Source: Megalopta genalis (lineage: Eukaryota > Arthropoda > Insecta > Hymenoptera > Halictidae). Taken from it: a stretch of 64,000 nt of DNA. The stretch's first letter is position 1. Each line of letters begins with the position of its first letter. This document shows, one piece after another, positions 35,898-47,200 of this stretch. Where the stretch lies: contig NW_027476188.1 of assembly GCF_051020955.1 (NCBI RefSeq), positions 186,001-250,000 of the forward strand. The letters run 5' to 3'. The notes under the pieces are model-generated. The model saw only the letters and a list, made by a program, of their open reading frames with translations. It had not been told where the DNA came from and made no database searches. Made by a program: the position numbers and the translations under genes.

Positions 35898-36800
35898 TTT
35901 TTTTTTTTTTATTTATCGTGGGGGAAATCTGCTGGTCAGACACCCCCGTCCCGCCCGAAGGGCGGGGCGGGGGTAGTGCGGGGTTCGACCCGCTAAAACC
36001 CCCACGGAGGCCTAGGGCGCTGGCGATTAGCGGGGGAGCCACGGGAACTCTCAAGAACACGACCGCGGCTCCCCCTCGCCTGGCCGGCCACCAGGATGGA
36101 GCGGTGGCTGGCCGCATCCCGGGGGGAGATTAATCCTCCCCCCATGAATCATCTTGATTCGGCGGAGCGGGGGACCGCACTCCACACCGCCTCGTCATGA
36201 CGGCCGCACCGGCGGCCGTCGGGGGCGACGACTTTTCGTCGCCCCCACTTCTAAAAGGACATCCTCGGTTGGCGGGCGGCGGGCAATTGAACCAGAGATC
36301 TGGTACACCCGCCGCCCGCCTATTCTCAGCTGCTCGGCGACCCCGCTCGGCAGCCTCCTTCTGCAACATTACCTGTTCGCAGAAGGCTATGGCTGCCGCC
36401 CATTTTGTCGGGCTCTCCAGCATGGCCCCAACTAAGCTGGAGAGAGCGAGGTCGCGACCAACTTCCCTTCTTAGGACTCGGCGCAGCACTGAAAAGGCGG
36501 GGCATACCTCCAGTGTATGCTGCGCCGAGTCCTCCTCCGCGCCACAGTGGTGGCACCCCTTCGTCGCTTCCCGACCGATGCGACACAGGTAAACACCGAA
36601 GCAGCCATGCCCGGTGAACACCTGCGTTGCACGGTAGGAGAGCCTGCCAAACCGCCTCTCCCGCAACGAGGTGAAGTGTGGCAGGAGAGCCCCAGGGACG
36701 CGCTCGCCGGCATGGGAGCAAAGCTCCGCATGCCATCTGGCGAGCGCTAATCCCCGGGCCTGGAGCTCGAAGCACTCGACCGCCTCCCGCTCCAGCGGGT
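35898..36800 (-). mobile_element. 5'-truncated R1-like non-LTR retrotransposon (LINE)
   Basis: A 903-bp minus-strand insertion lies between two perfect 17-bp direct repeats. Its 3' end is a T-run on the plus strand at about 35898-35911, i.e. a poly(A) tail on the element strand. Its 5' end is cut off inside the ORF2 reverse-transcriptase C-terminal region. It is strongly GC-rich, unlike its AT-rich surroundings. The intact duplication and tail point to a fairly recent insertion. A related 3' end lies at 63685-64000. Confidence 0.9.
36130..36666 (-). pseudogene. ORF2 C-terminal fragment of R1-like LINE
   Basis: The frame encodes about 178 residues of the region after the reverse transcriptase domain. 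It has RATQVFTGHGCFGVYLCRIG followed by the zinc-knuckle segment CHHCGAEEDSAQHTLEVC, a C-x2-C-x9-H-x4-C arrangement typical of R1-clade ORF2 proteins. The tail is rich in R, A and G and ends at 36130. There is no endonuclease domain and no reverse-transcriptase core, so it cannot act alone. The apparent start is not a true one, because the element is 5'-truncated. Confidence 0.8.
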
Positions 36801-36876
36801 AAATGATGATATATACTGTAAGATATTTTAATGATTTTTAACGAATTCTGTACTATTTTATACAATTCTATACTAT

Positions 36877-37272
36877 TGTAGTATCGTAATTTAGTGGGTA
36901 CGTTTAGGACGAGGAGGAGTGTTAGGCTTAGGGGACCGTAGTTTTAAGTCTTTGTAATTATGGTAGGCAATAGAAGAGAAACTTTGGCGAAGGCCGGGTC
37001 AGATGAAAAAAATCCCTTGGCGACGGAGTGCCGGCGGATGCGATTGGCACGTTTTTAGAAAAGGCAGGCATTGTGTCGGAGGAGCGTGTTTGGAGTGGAC
37101 AAAGAGTGTACGAGAGTCGTCGAGTGAGGAGTGTTGCAAGTTGTAAAATTAAGTGAAGTAGTTGTAATCCTAGTTGAAGGTACGGTACGCGATATTTTCT
37201 GTCTTCACCACGTTTTGTCCTTTCCTAATCGATACAGATTCTATATTGTTTAAATATTAGACAATTTCTACA
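36877..37272 (+). mobile_element. Putative 5' LTR of the Ty3/gypsy element
   Basis: The 396-bp stretch begins TGTAG and ends CTACA, which are short inverted ends of LTR type. It lies just before a gag leader. Shortly after it, ttgagggctcagccgggat resembles a primer-binding site complementary to a proline-type tRNA 3' end, though with mismatches. No second LTR is in the window, so the boundary is inferred. Confidence 0.5.
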
Positions 37273-37397
37273 TAATTTTGAGGGCTCAGCCGGGATTTGA
37301 GGAAAAGGTAGCGTTGAATGATAACAATGATATTGTGACTGTAGGAGTTGAGAGTTGAACTTTAGTTGTTGTGTTGTGCATTGAAAAACCTTTCAAG

Positions 37398-38255
37398 ATG
37401 TCTGAAGGAAACGATACCGTTGTCGAAGTATCACAAGCAAGCCTATCTGCTGACAAATTAGAGGAAATTCTAACAATGAAGTTAACCGGTTTAAAGGAAG
37501 AATTGAAGAGCCGCAAGCTGAGGACGTCGGGAAGTAAAAAGCAACTACAAGATCGGCTTAAAGCAGCCATAATGTTGCAAATCGAACATGCCGAAGAAGA
37601 AGATGATATTGATGGCAGTGAAGATGAAGAAGAAGGAAGCGATGTGAGACGATGCGTGCGTCGGATGCAGGCGTTAACATTCAGGGATGTTGTGGAGTCC
37701 ATGCGTACATTTAGCGGAGACGATAAAGCAAACATTCGTTGTTGGCTCGAAGAGTTTGAAGACATGGCGGAGCTATGTGAATGGAGTGAAGTACAAAAAG
37801 TTATTTATGCGAAGCGGTTATTGCGTGCAACGGCGAGATTGTCCGTCGACTGTGAAAAATGTTGTCGCAAATGGGTCGAGATGAAGCGAGCATTGGAGTC
37901 CGAATTTGGTAAAACTGCAGATACGTACAAGATACATAAAGAGTTGTCACGTAAAATTAAAAGATCGAACGAGTCGTATCAAGAATACATTTATCAAATG
38001 TTGGAGATTGCGAAGCAAGCAGACGTGGAAGTCTCAACAGTTATTAAGTATATTATTGACGGAGTTCAGGATTTCGAGACAAACAAAACGATATTGTACG
38101 GTGCTAGAAATATACGTGAGTTGAAAGAAACATTCAAAATTTACGAAGACATGAAGGAAAAATCAAGAACGAAAAACAGGCGACCTGAGGAGAAGAAGAA
38201 GACGACCGTCCATGGAACCTCGTCACAAGGTGAATCACAGCAAGTGGCACGGTAA
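37398..38255 (+). pseudogene. gag: Ty3/gypsy gag, with SAP-like motif
   Basis: The likely start is the ATG at 37398 (MSEGNDTVVEV); an upstream in-frame start at 37371 is possible. Residues of about 20-65 have a SAP-like motif, LKEELKSRKLRTSGSKKQLQ, a DNA-binding helix pair seen in some insect gag proteins. An acidic stretch (EEEDDIDGSEDEEEG) follows, then a retrotransposon gag domain: SFSGDDKANIRCWLEEFEDM-like segment, then the part with CEKCCRKWVEMKRALESEFG. The frame then reaches an in-frame TAA after QQVAR, before the zinc knuckles, so the product would lack them. The coding part is otherwise clean, which suggests moderate age. Confidence 0.8.
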
Positions 38256-38546
38256 GAATTAAGGCGATATTTTTTGTGTGGAAACCGATACCATACGGCT
38301 GCAAACTGCCCGACGAAAGAAAGAGGACCCAAGTGTTTTAAGTGTCAAGGCTATGGGCATGTTGCGTCAAGCTGTAACGGTGCGAATGGGCCAGCAAGGG
38401 TTGTGAGTAGTGTGTCTGAAGCGTCGAGAAAGAAGCGAGTTAAAGAGGTGCAAGTCGAAAATTGTAAGTTGACAGCGTTAATAGATTCTGGAAGCGATCT
38501 GAATTTGATGCGAGCGGATTATTATGTTAAAATTGATGCTCCTTGA
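38256..38546 (+). pseudogene. Ty3/gypsy nucleocapsid knuckles and protease start
   Basis: This continues in the same frame as gag after the stop. Two zinc-knuckle boxes are visible: CGNRYHTAANC (C-x10-C, with a histidine) and CFKCQGYGHVASSC, a complete CCHC box. An aspartic protease start follows, LTALIDSGSDLNLM, with the catalytic DSG. It then meets another stop at 38544. From 38547 to 38993 the pol frame is degenerate, with further stops. Confidence 0.75.
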
Positions 38547-38993
38547 TTGAATAATAAGATTTTGCAATTTCGTGGTGTCGGAGCAGAGAACAACCACACA
38601 TTAGGGGAATTTTCAACAACTATTGCAATAAATCAGATAACATATCCAATAAATATACACGTTCTACCCAATACTTGTCGTCCCATAGTTTAATAATCAG
38701 TACAGAATTTTTACATTCCGTAGAACTAAGTATGAAAGGAGAAGAAATTTCTATTAAATAAATAGATTTGCCGGAAATTTTTAATGTCAATGTCGAGGCT
38801 ATAGTTGACAATGTAGATTTATCACACGTTGCGGTTCCTGAACACAGAAATGTTATAGAAGATTGTGTTGCAAATGATAAACCATCTAAAACGAAAGAAG
38901 TAGGGATTAAAATGAGCTTGATACTGCAAGACGAGATCCCAGTGTACGAGAGACCGCGATAAATCTGAAGTTGATAAACAAATAACGTCATGG

Positions 38994-39387
38994 TTGAAAG
39001 ATGAAATAATTCGAGAGTCTTGTTCAGATTACGCAAGTCCAATTGTACTAGTAAAGAAGAAGGATGGCACAACTAGAATTTGTATTGGCTACACACAGCT
39101 TAATAAAAAAAAAATGGTAAATGATAGATATCCCCTACCTTTGATAGAGGATCAATTGGATTTATTAGAAGGCGCGAAAGTATTTAGTTCGTTGGATCTC
39201 AGAAATGGATTTTTTCATGTTCCCATTAATGAGAATAGCAGAAAATATACCGCCCCCGTAACTCCCACCGGTCATTATGAATTTTTAAAGGTTCCGTTTG
39301 GGTTATGTAATTCGTCAGCCGTCTTTCAAAAGTATATAAATGCAGCCTTCAAAGAGTTAATTGCAACCGGGGTCGTTTTGACATACA
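38994..39387 (+). pseudogene. pol: Ty3/gypsy reverse transcriptase, truncated at YMDD
   Basis: The frame shows ASPIVLVKKKDGTTRICIGY (fingers), VFSSLDLRNGFFHVPI (with the first catalytic aspartate in SLDL) and FLKVPFGLCNSSAVFQKYIN. It then breaks off after VLTYM, where the catalytic YMDD box should continue; the next bases already belong to the 30-bp minisatellite. RNase H, integrase and the 3' LTR are absent. It is in the same frame as gag, so the element probably used one reading frame or in-frame readthrough. Not functional. Confidence 0.85.
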
Positions 39388-39569
39388 TGTGTTTCGTTTA
39401 AATTTGAATCTAAATCACGTGTTTCGTATCAATTTGAAGTTAAATCGTTTGTTTGGTATGCATTTGAAGCTACATCATGTACTTCGCATGGATTTTAAGC
39501 TAAATCATGTGTTCCAAATGAATTTGAATTTAAATCGTTTGTTTCGCATGAATTTGAAGCCAAGTCTTC

Positions 39570-39784
39570 TGTGGCGGCTACCTCCAGACCCGCCAGTAGA
39601 GGGCTCCTCTTCCCGCTAGTAGCCGATCAGCCTCGATTCCTATATATACACAGAGACTTCGTCCTACCCCTACGTCTAAGGCAAGGGCCCGCTAGGATAG
39701 CCTTACTGATGAGTCCTCTAGCGGGCCCCGGACGAAACGTGTCCCCTCTCCTTTCCACGACAACGACACTTTGAACCGCCGCCA
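39570..39784 (+). mobile_element. Hammerhead-bearing TG...CA element, copy 1
   Basis: A 215-bp insertion in the 30-bp minisatellite, from TGTGGCGGCTACCTCC to ACCGCCGCCA. The flanking 6-mers are gtcttc and aacttc, an imperfect target duplication. A TATA-like stretch (tatatatac, 39641-39649) is followed about 35 nt later by the ribozyme cleavage site. No protein is encoded. The ends also form a short inverted repeat (TGGCGGC/GCCGCCA). It could be a solo LTR, a retrozyme-like element or a MITE-like non-autonomous element; TG...CA and the 6-bp duplications favour the first two. Confidence 0.85.
39672..39740 (+). ncRNA. Type III hammerhead ribozyme, copy 1 (intact core)
   Basis: In order: ACGTC, with predicted cleavage after C39676; stem I TAAGGC (39677-39682) pairing with GCCTTA (39700-39705); core CTGATGA (39706-39712); stem II GTCC (39713-39716) pairing with GGAC (39730-39733); GAAA (39734-39737); CGT (39738-39740) pairing with ACG (39672-39674). 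The open ends lie in stem III, so it is type III. Loop I GGGCCCGCTAG (39685-39695) and loop II CTAGCGGGCCC (39718-39728) are perfectly complementary, which predicts a strong kissing interaction between the two hairpins. Confidence 0.87.
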
Positions 39785-41129
39785 AACTTCTATTTCTCGT
39801 AGATTTGAAGCTAGATCGTTTGTTTCGCATGGATTTGTAGCTTAATCATTTGTGTCGCATAGATTTGAAACTAAATATTCTATTTCGCATGGATAAATCG
39901 TTTGTTTCGCATGGATTTGAACCTATATCGTTTGTATCGCGTATGCATTTGAAGCTAAATCGTTTATTTCTCATGAATTTGAAGATAAATCTTCTATTTC
40001 TCATGGGTTTGAAGCTAATCATGTGTTCCGCATGAATTTGAAACTAAATCGTTTGTGTCGCATGAATTTGAAGCCAAGTCATCTATTTCGCAAAGATTTG
40101 AAGGTAGATCGTTTGTTTCGCTTGGATTTGCAGCTAAATCGTCTATTTCGCATGGATTTGAATCTAAACCTTCCATTTGGCATGGATTTTGAGCTAAATC
40201 ATGTGTTTTGCATGAATTTGAAGAGAAATCATGTGTTTCGCTTAAATGTGAATCTAAATCACGTGTTTCGTATCAATTTGAAGTTAAACCGTTTGTTTGG
40301 TATGCATTTGAAGCTACATCATGTATTTCGCATGGATTTTAAGCTATATCATGTGTTTCGCATGGATTTGAAGCTAAATCGTATGTTTCGCATGAATTTG
40401 AAACTATATCGTGTGTTTTGCGTGGAATTGAATCTTAATCTTTTGATTCGCATGGATTGGAAGCTAAATCTTCTATTTCGCATGGATTTGTAGCTAAATC
40501 GTATGTTCCGCATGAATTTGAAACTAAATCGTTTGTGTCGCATCAATTTGAAGAGAAATCTTTTATTTCGCATAGATTTGAAGCAAAATTTTCTATTTTG
40601 CATAGATTTGAAGCTAAATCGTGTATGTCGCCTGAGTTTGAAGCGAAGATATCTATGTCGCATAGATTTGACCCTAGATCGTTTGTTTCGCATGGATTTG
40701 AACCTATATCATTTATATTGTATGCATTTGAAGCTAAATCGTTTATTCGGATGAATTTAAAGATAAATCTTCTATTTCGCATGCATTTGAAGCTAATCGT
40801 TTGGTCCGTATGGATTTGTAGATAAATCGTTTATTTCGCATGGATTTGTAGCTTAATCGTTTCTTTCCATAGATTTGAAGATAAATCTTCAGGTTTCGCA
40901 TGAATTTGAAGCTAAATCATGTGTTTTGCATGAATTTGAATCTAAATCACGTGTTTCGCATCAATTTGAAGTTAAATTCGTTTGTCTGGTATGCATTTGA
41001 AGCTACATCATATATTTCGCATTGATTTGTAGCTAAATCACGTGTTCTGCGTAAATTTGTAGATAAATATTCTAATTCGCATAGCTTTGAAACTAGATCG
41101 TTTGATCACGTGGGTTGTTTCTTAATCGT

Positions 41130-43252
41130 ATGTTTCGCATTACGTTGTTGTACGTTGCATTACTTTGTTTTTACGTTGTTTTGTGTTGTTTTACCTTGAT
41201 TTACGTTGTTTCCCGTTGTCTCACGTAGTTGTTTAAAAGAGTATTAGGTTGTTTTACGTTTCTATACATTGTTTTTACGTTATTTTATATTGTTTTACAT
41301 TGCTTTACGTTGTGTTACGTTGATTTACTTTGTTTTGCATTGACGATTTAAAATGTTTGACGATGCTTTACGTAGTTTGCTTTGTTTCGCGTTGTGGTTT
41401 AAAACAGTATTACGTTGCTGTACATTGTTTTTACATTGTTTTATACTGTTTTACATTACTTTACGTGTTACGTTGTTTTACTTTGTTTCGCATAGATGAT
41501 TTACGTTCTTTTACGTTGTTTTGCTTTGTTTTGACGTTGGTTCACGTTGTTTTACCTTGCTGTACGTTGTTTTACACTGTCTCACGTTGTTGTTCAAAAC
41601 CGTATTACGTTGTTCTACGTTGTTGTACATTGTTTTTACGTTGTTTTATATTGTTTTACATTACTTTACGCTATGTTACGTTGTTTTACCTTGTCTTACG
41701 TTGTTTTACGTTGCCTCACGCTGTTGCTTAAACCAATATTACGTTGTTCTACGTTGTTATACGTTGTTTTTACAATGTTTTATAGAGTTTCACATTGCTT
41801 GTCGTTGTGTTGAGTTGTTTTACTTTGTTTCGCATAGATGATTTACATTGTTTTACGTTGTTTTATCTTGCTTTCGTTTGTTTCGCACTGATGATTTACA
41901 TTAATTCACGTTGTTTTACTTTGTTTTCCTGTTGTTTTATGTTGTTTTACCTTCTTTACGTTGTTTTACGTTGTCTCACGTTGATGTTTAAAACCGTATT
42001 ACATTGAGCTACATTGTTATACATTATTCTTATGTTGTTTTATATCATTTTACATTGCTTTGCGTTGCGTTACGTTGTTTTGCTCGCCTCGCATTGATGA
42101 TTTACGTTGATTTACGTTGTTTTACTTTGTTTTATCTTGTTTTAAGTTTTTTTACGTTGTCTCACGTTGTTTTTTAAAACCGTATTACGTTGTTCTACGT
42201 TGTTATACATTGTTGTTACGTTGTTTTATATTGTTTTACATTGCTCTACGTTGTTTTACTAACTTTTTCTTTGTTTTGCATTGATAATTTACGTTGTTTT
42301 ACGTTGTTTTATTTTGTTTTTACGACGTTTTTATGTTATTTTAGCTTGTTTTACGTAATAATCGAGGTTGTTTAATCAACAACGTGAGAAAGCGTAAATA
42401 AACGTAAAGGAAGGTAAAATAATGTACTACAACGTAAAAACAAAGTAAAACAACGTAAATCATTATAGCGAAACAAAGAAAAACAAGCAAAACAACGTAG
42501 AAAACGATAATCATTAACGCGAAACAAAGAAAAACAAGGTAAAACGACGTGAAAAACATAAATCATATATGCGAAACAAAGTAAAACAACGTCACACAAC
42601 GTAAAGCTATGTAAAACAAAATAAAACAACGTAAAGCAATGATAGAACAACGTAATACTGTTTTAAACAACATCTTGAGACAACGTAAAACAACGTAAAG
42701 CAAGGTAAAACAACGTAAAACAACGTAAAACAACATAAAACATAGAACAACGTAAAAGCAATGTATAACAACGTAAAACACAGCAATATGGTTTTAAAAA
42801 CAACGCCAAACAAAGAAAACAACGTAAATCATCGTAAAACAACGTAAATCATGAATGCGAAACAAAGTAAAAGTACGAAACACAACATAAACCAATGTAA
42901 AACAGTATAAGTCGACGTAAAAACAATGTATAACAACGTAGAACAACGTAATACTATTTAAAAAACACCGTGAGACAACTTAAAACAACGTATAGCAAGG
43001 TGAAGCAACGTAAACCAATATAAAATCAAAGTAAAATAATGTAAATCGTCAATGCGAAACAAAAAAAACAACTTGACGCAACGTACAGCAACGTAAAACA
43101 ATATAAAACAACCTAAAAACAAAGCATAAGAACGCAGAAGAACATAAAACTGTAATAAATAACAACGTGAGACAAGACGAAATAACGTAAAGCAAAGTAA
43201 AACACGTAAAATAACGTAAATGATGAATGCGAAACGAAGTGAAACAACGTAA
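41130..43252. repeat. 10-bp array TTACGTTGTT that flips to its reverse complement
   Basis: From about 41130 to 42369 the plus strand repeats ttacgttgtt with variants, punctuated by tgtttcgca(t)tgatgattta. At about 42370 the same units appear on the other strand (aacaacgtaa, taaatcatcaatgcgaaac) and run to about 43252. The whole is a roughly 2.1-kb imperfect palindrome. All C/F/L/Y-rich frames across it are artefacts. Confidence 0.9.
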
Positions 43253-44295
43253 AGGTGGAGGTTGGTAAGGTGGATGGAGGTAACAGGTGGAGGTAGAGAT
43301 AGAGATAGAGGCACATACGTAGCGGTAGAGGTAGAGGTACATGCGTAGAGGTAGCGTTTGAGGTACATGCATAGAGGTAGAGGTACATGCGTCGGTTTAG
43401 AGTTAGAGGTACATGCGTAGAAGTAGAGTTAGAGGTACAGGTGTATAGGTAGAGGTATAGGCATAGAGGTAGTGGTAGAGGTAGAGGTACAGCCGTAGCG
43501 GTAGAGGTAGAGTAGAGATAGACGTAGAGGTAGAGGTAGAGCTAGAGGTAGAGGTAGAGGTAGACGTACAGACGTAGAGGTAGAGGTAGAGGTACCGGGC
43601 GCAAGGGTAGAGGTAGATGTATAGGTAGTGGTACAGGCGTAGAAGTAGAGGTACAGGTACATGCATAGAGGTAGAGGTACATGCGTAGCGGTAGAGTTAG
43701 TTGTACATGCGTAGAGGTAGAGGTACTTGCGTAGAGGTAGTGGTACGTGCGTCGGGTTAGAGTTAGGGGTACATGCGTCGGGGTAGAGTAAGAGGTACAT
43801 GTGTAGAGGTAGTGGTAGAGTTACATGCGTAGAGGTAGAAGTAGAGGTACATGCACAGAGCTCGAGGTAGAGGTAGAGGTAGTGGTAGACGCACATACGT
43901 AGAGGTAGAGGTAGAGGTACCAGGCGCAAGGGTAGAGATAGAGATGGAGGTAGAGGTATAGGTGTAGAGGTAGAGGTACGTGCGTCGGGGTAGAGTTAGA
44001 GGTACATGCGTCGGTAGAGGTACATGCGTACAGGTAGAGATAGAGGTTCATGTACTCTACCACTACGCCTCTACCTCTACCTCTTTGCATGTACCTCTAC
44101 CTCTAACTCTACGCCTGTATCACTACCTGTACCACTACGTATGTTCCTCTATCTCTACTTCTATGCGTGTACCTCTACCTACACCTCGACTTCAGCGCAT
44201 GTACCTCTACCTCTACCTCTACGCATGTACCTCTACATCTACCTCTACGCTTGTATCTCTATCTTCTCCTCTACGCATGTACATCTACCCGTCCA
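43253..44295. repeat. 6-bp array GTAGAG that flips to its reverse complement
   Basis: From about 43253 to 44050 the plus strand repeats gtagaggtagaggtacatgc. From about 44055 to 44290 it repeats the inverse, gcatgtacctctacctctac. The change is abrupt. This array directly adjoins the previous one and shows the same strand flip. Y/T/S/L-rich frames across it are artefacts. Confidence 0.9.
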
Positions 44296-47200
44296 AGTTG
44301 AACGTAAATGGCTTTTACAGAGCCCCGACGGCACAGACGACGACGACGACGGAAATGTTGCACGATACTATTTTCTCTGATGCAAAGTGTCTTTACCTTA
44401 TGTTCTTCCTGCTGCACGTTTATTTCTTTGCTCTCTGCTTTTTAAAGAAATCTGTTGTTTTCTGCTCGTTTACTTTTGCCTGAGTGGTCCTTACCTTAGC
44501 GACACTGTGAGTGACACGTCCCTTAAAATTCTCCCTTGAATTTTGCTCCAGTTTTCAATGGGAAACGTTGTGTTGCCCGCGACTTCCGATTTGTTTAACC
44601 ATGGTGTTTCCTCCGTGCCGCAGGAATGTTACCCCGGAACTTTGTAATATTGAATGTATGCTTTATCCCGCTTCATTTTCCCCACCAGGGATTTCGCCCG
44701 ACTGCATACCTTCAATTCTCACGTACTCCGTCCAGGTTTCTGTTGTTAAAAGCAAATATAGCAGGAAAGTTAAGTGATACTTGAATTCGAGAGGGTTGAA
44801 ACAACCCTCTGGAATGTGCGGCGTCTCGAAAATTATCTTCGAAACTAATTAGATTCTTATGTTTAGTTGTTTTTGTAGTTGTAATGTTTCCATTTTCAAT
44901 TACACAACGCTATACTTACTGAGTATACTAATCCGACCAAAAATTATATGCAAGATTTTACGAAATCTCCGTATTCGACTCTACAGCTTCCAAGAGCGAT
45001 TATCGTAGACACGAGAAAGCAAAATTTTTTGGTTTATCGTTTCGATTGTTGCGTCTGACTTCTGAAACACTAACAGATAGAGGCGGTCATTCCTACGATT
45101 TACGCGTTGCGGAGATTCCAAGAATAGCGAACGTCCGGACGGTGTCACTTTAATGCCAACGGTTTCGGAAGTCCATTATTCATTTACGCCATCCTTCGAT
45201 TAATTATTATCCTGATAAACGTCACCCGGTGCGCAATCCGCCGATAAATCGTTATTCCGCAAACGGGCGCAACCGATGAAACGAGCAATTGATCTCGCCA
45301 ACATCACGCGAGATAATTGACCCGACGACAATTTTTTTACCGGAGATCAACGATTATACTGGATCGAGCATATTGCTACTTTGTTTGATATGCAAACCGA
45401 GCCGTTATTCGCTTACAACTATCCGAACAATTCGATTATAAATGGTTAATACATGTGAGCTTAATTGAACGAAGCGCCATTAAATAAATAGAAAAAAATA
45501 TTGGCGAAAGACGCCGTTAAATGCACGCAATAAATTATCACCATATCTTCATTTGCTATTAGTTCATTAGGATTTCGCGTATTTCTGTAAACCCTCTGTT
45601 CGCTCGAATTTTGTGCACCATTATACAAGAACTGGAAACTCGAAACTAGGAAATATGAATCTCTAGATGCAAAATAATGACGAAACTACAATGTTATTTT
45701 CTCGTGTTTTTTAATAATACCGATTGCCTTTTACCATCGTATTATTAAAGCTGTTTAAAAAAGCAGCCTTAAAAATAACTCCGCGCAGAAAATTCGAAAT
45801 AATTCCAAGGGAACTACGAAATTGAAAATTGTCTAAATTTTCCCAAAAATTTGCACCAACAACTATTTTCGTACATTTTTTCCACATCAGGAAATAACAG
45901 AGATAAATCGCAGAGCGCGAAAACAGAAATTTGTCAAGCGACAATGGGTATAAAATGTAATTTGTCATTTTCGTGCAAAGCTGCAAATGAAATCGTATAG
46001 AACGACTCGCAGGCCTAGTTAAAATCCGTATTCAATTGAGCAATATGAAGGGATTCTGGGAAAAATTCTATTCAGAATTTTCCACTTATTTCTCCACGTT
46101 GGTTCGCTACTGTTCTCGTATATATTGTTCATTATGGTATTTACCCGGCCCACATTCGCGGAACCGTTGTCAATACGTTTAATATATTTGTGCGAGCGGA
46201 GCTGTTATTGTTGAACCGGCTTTTAGCGCTAATAAAAATATTTTCTGCAACCGATACGTTGATAATTAATTTTGCAAATGCACGGTTTGTTTCATCGAAT
46301 GTTTTTCCAGAGGTTTGCCAGAGATGAGCAGTACAAGGTGGCTCAAGCGTTTCATTTTATTGCAATATTTTAATTTTGCAATATTTTAATATTGCGTTTA
46401 CTAATTCATCAATTTGTAATGTGAAATTCTTCTAAATTGTACAAGTTCAAGAATAATTTACTTTATTGTTCTTTGCCTGCTTTATATCATGGTGAACTAT
46501 TAATAATAATTATATACACAAGTAACGTACTAACATATAAGTGTGGATCTGTGGCATCAACAATAATAAAAAAAGACACTCACCATCTTAGCTTGATCTC
46601 TGAAATCACGTTTTAACACTAAATCTATCAAACCCTGTTCATAGTAATAATAATCGGTTTCTCACTTTTCCTTTTAAAAACGTAGAAAATCTATTTTACT
46701 TTCGCAGAAAATAATTAACTACATTTTCTTTAGTAAGTTTAAATAAATGCAGTAATGTCATTTTTTTTAAATAACGCAGGTCAGTCACTTCGAGTGCTCT
46801 ATTTAGTGTGAATAATTTCCGAACTAACATGGTTCTCGGTCATCGATCCCATAGACAGTATTCTCGCTTCGTTTTCACGAGACACCCTATATGAACAGTC
46901 GTCGTTTGTAAGACAGGATACACGTGACGTGCAGGCTCCAATGCAGCACTCGTAAAAAACATTGTAAAAGTGTGTCAAGTTGTAATGACTTTCCGGATCT
47001 GCAACCGCGGCGAGATATACCGTTTCGCAAGTGATCATCAACCGTTGCCAGGTTGACGTCGATTTTTAATGAAAAGCGTTAACGCGAATTCCGGGATCCC
47101 CGCTTTCGTCAAACACACAGACTTTTATTTGGCCACGTTTCGAGGACCGGAGCCGTCGAACTTTCGCTGACGGTTGCAGTTTCCGCGAAATTTCGGAACG

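Larger units (their letters stand above)
39388..41110. repeat. 30-bp minisatellite (tttcgcatgaatttgaagct / aaatcgtttg)
   Basis: About 50 units of about 30 bp follow one another, with a diverged consensus made of tttcgcatgaatttgaagct plus aaatcgtttg. The array is interrupted at 39570-39784 by a hammerhead-bearing element. Open frames across it (for example 40023-40493, repeating FRMNLKLNRL) result from a unit length divisible by 3 and show no other sign of coding. Confidence 0.9.

Noticed and set aside
40023..40825. Several 80-156-codon frames with repeating MNLKLNRLFR
   Set aside because: They follow from a 30-bp unit with no stop in several frames, on both strands; no start context, domain or constraint is visible.
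41330..43929. Long C/F/L/Y-rich and Y/T/S/L-rich frames on both strands
   Set aside because: Simple-repeat translation artefacts of the TTACGTTGTT and GTAGAG arrays.
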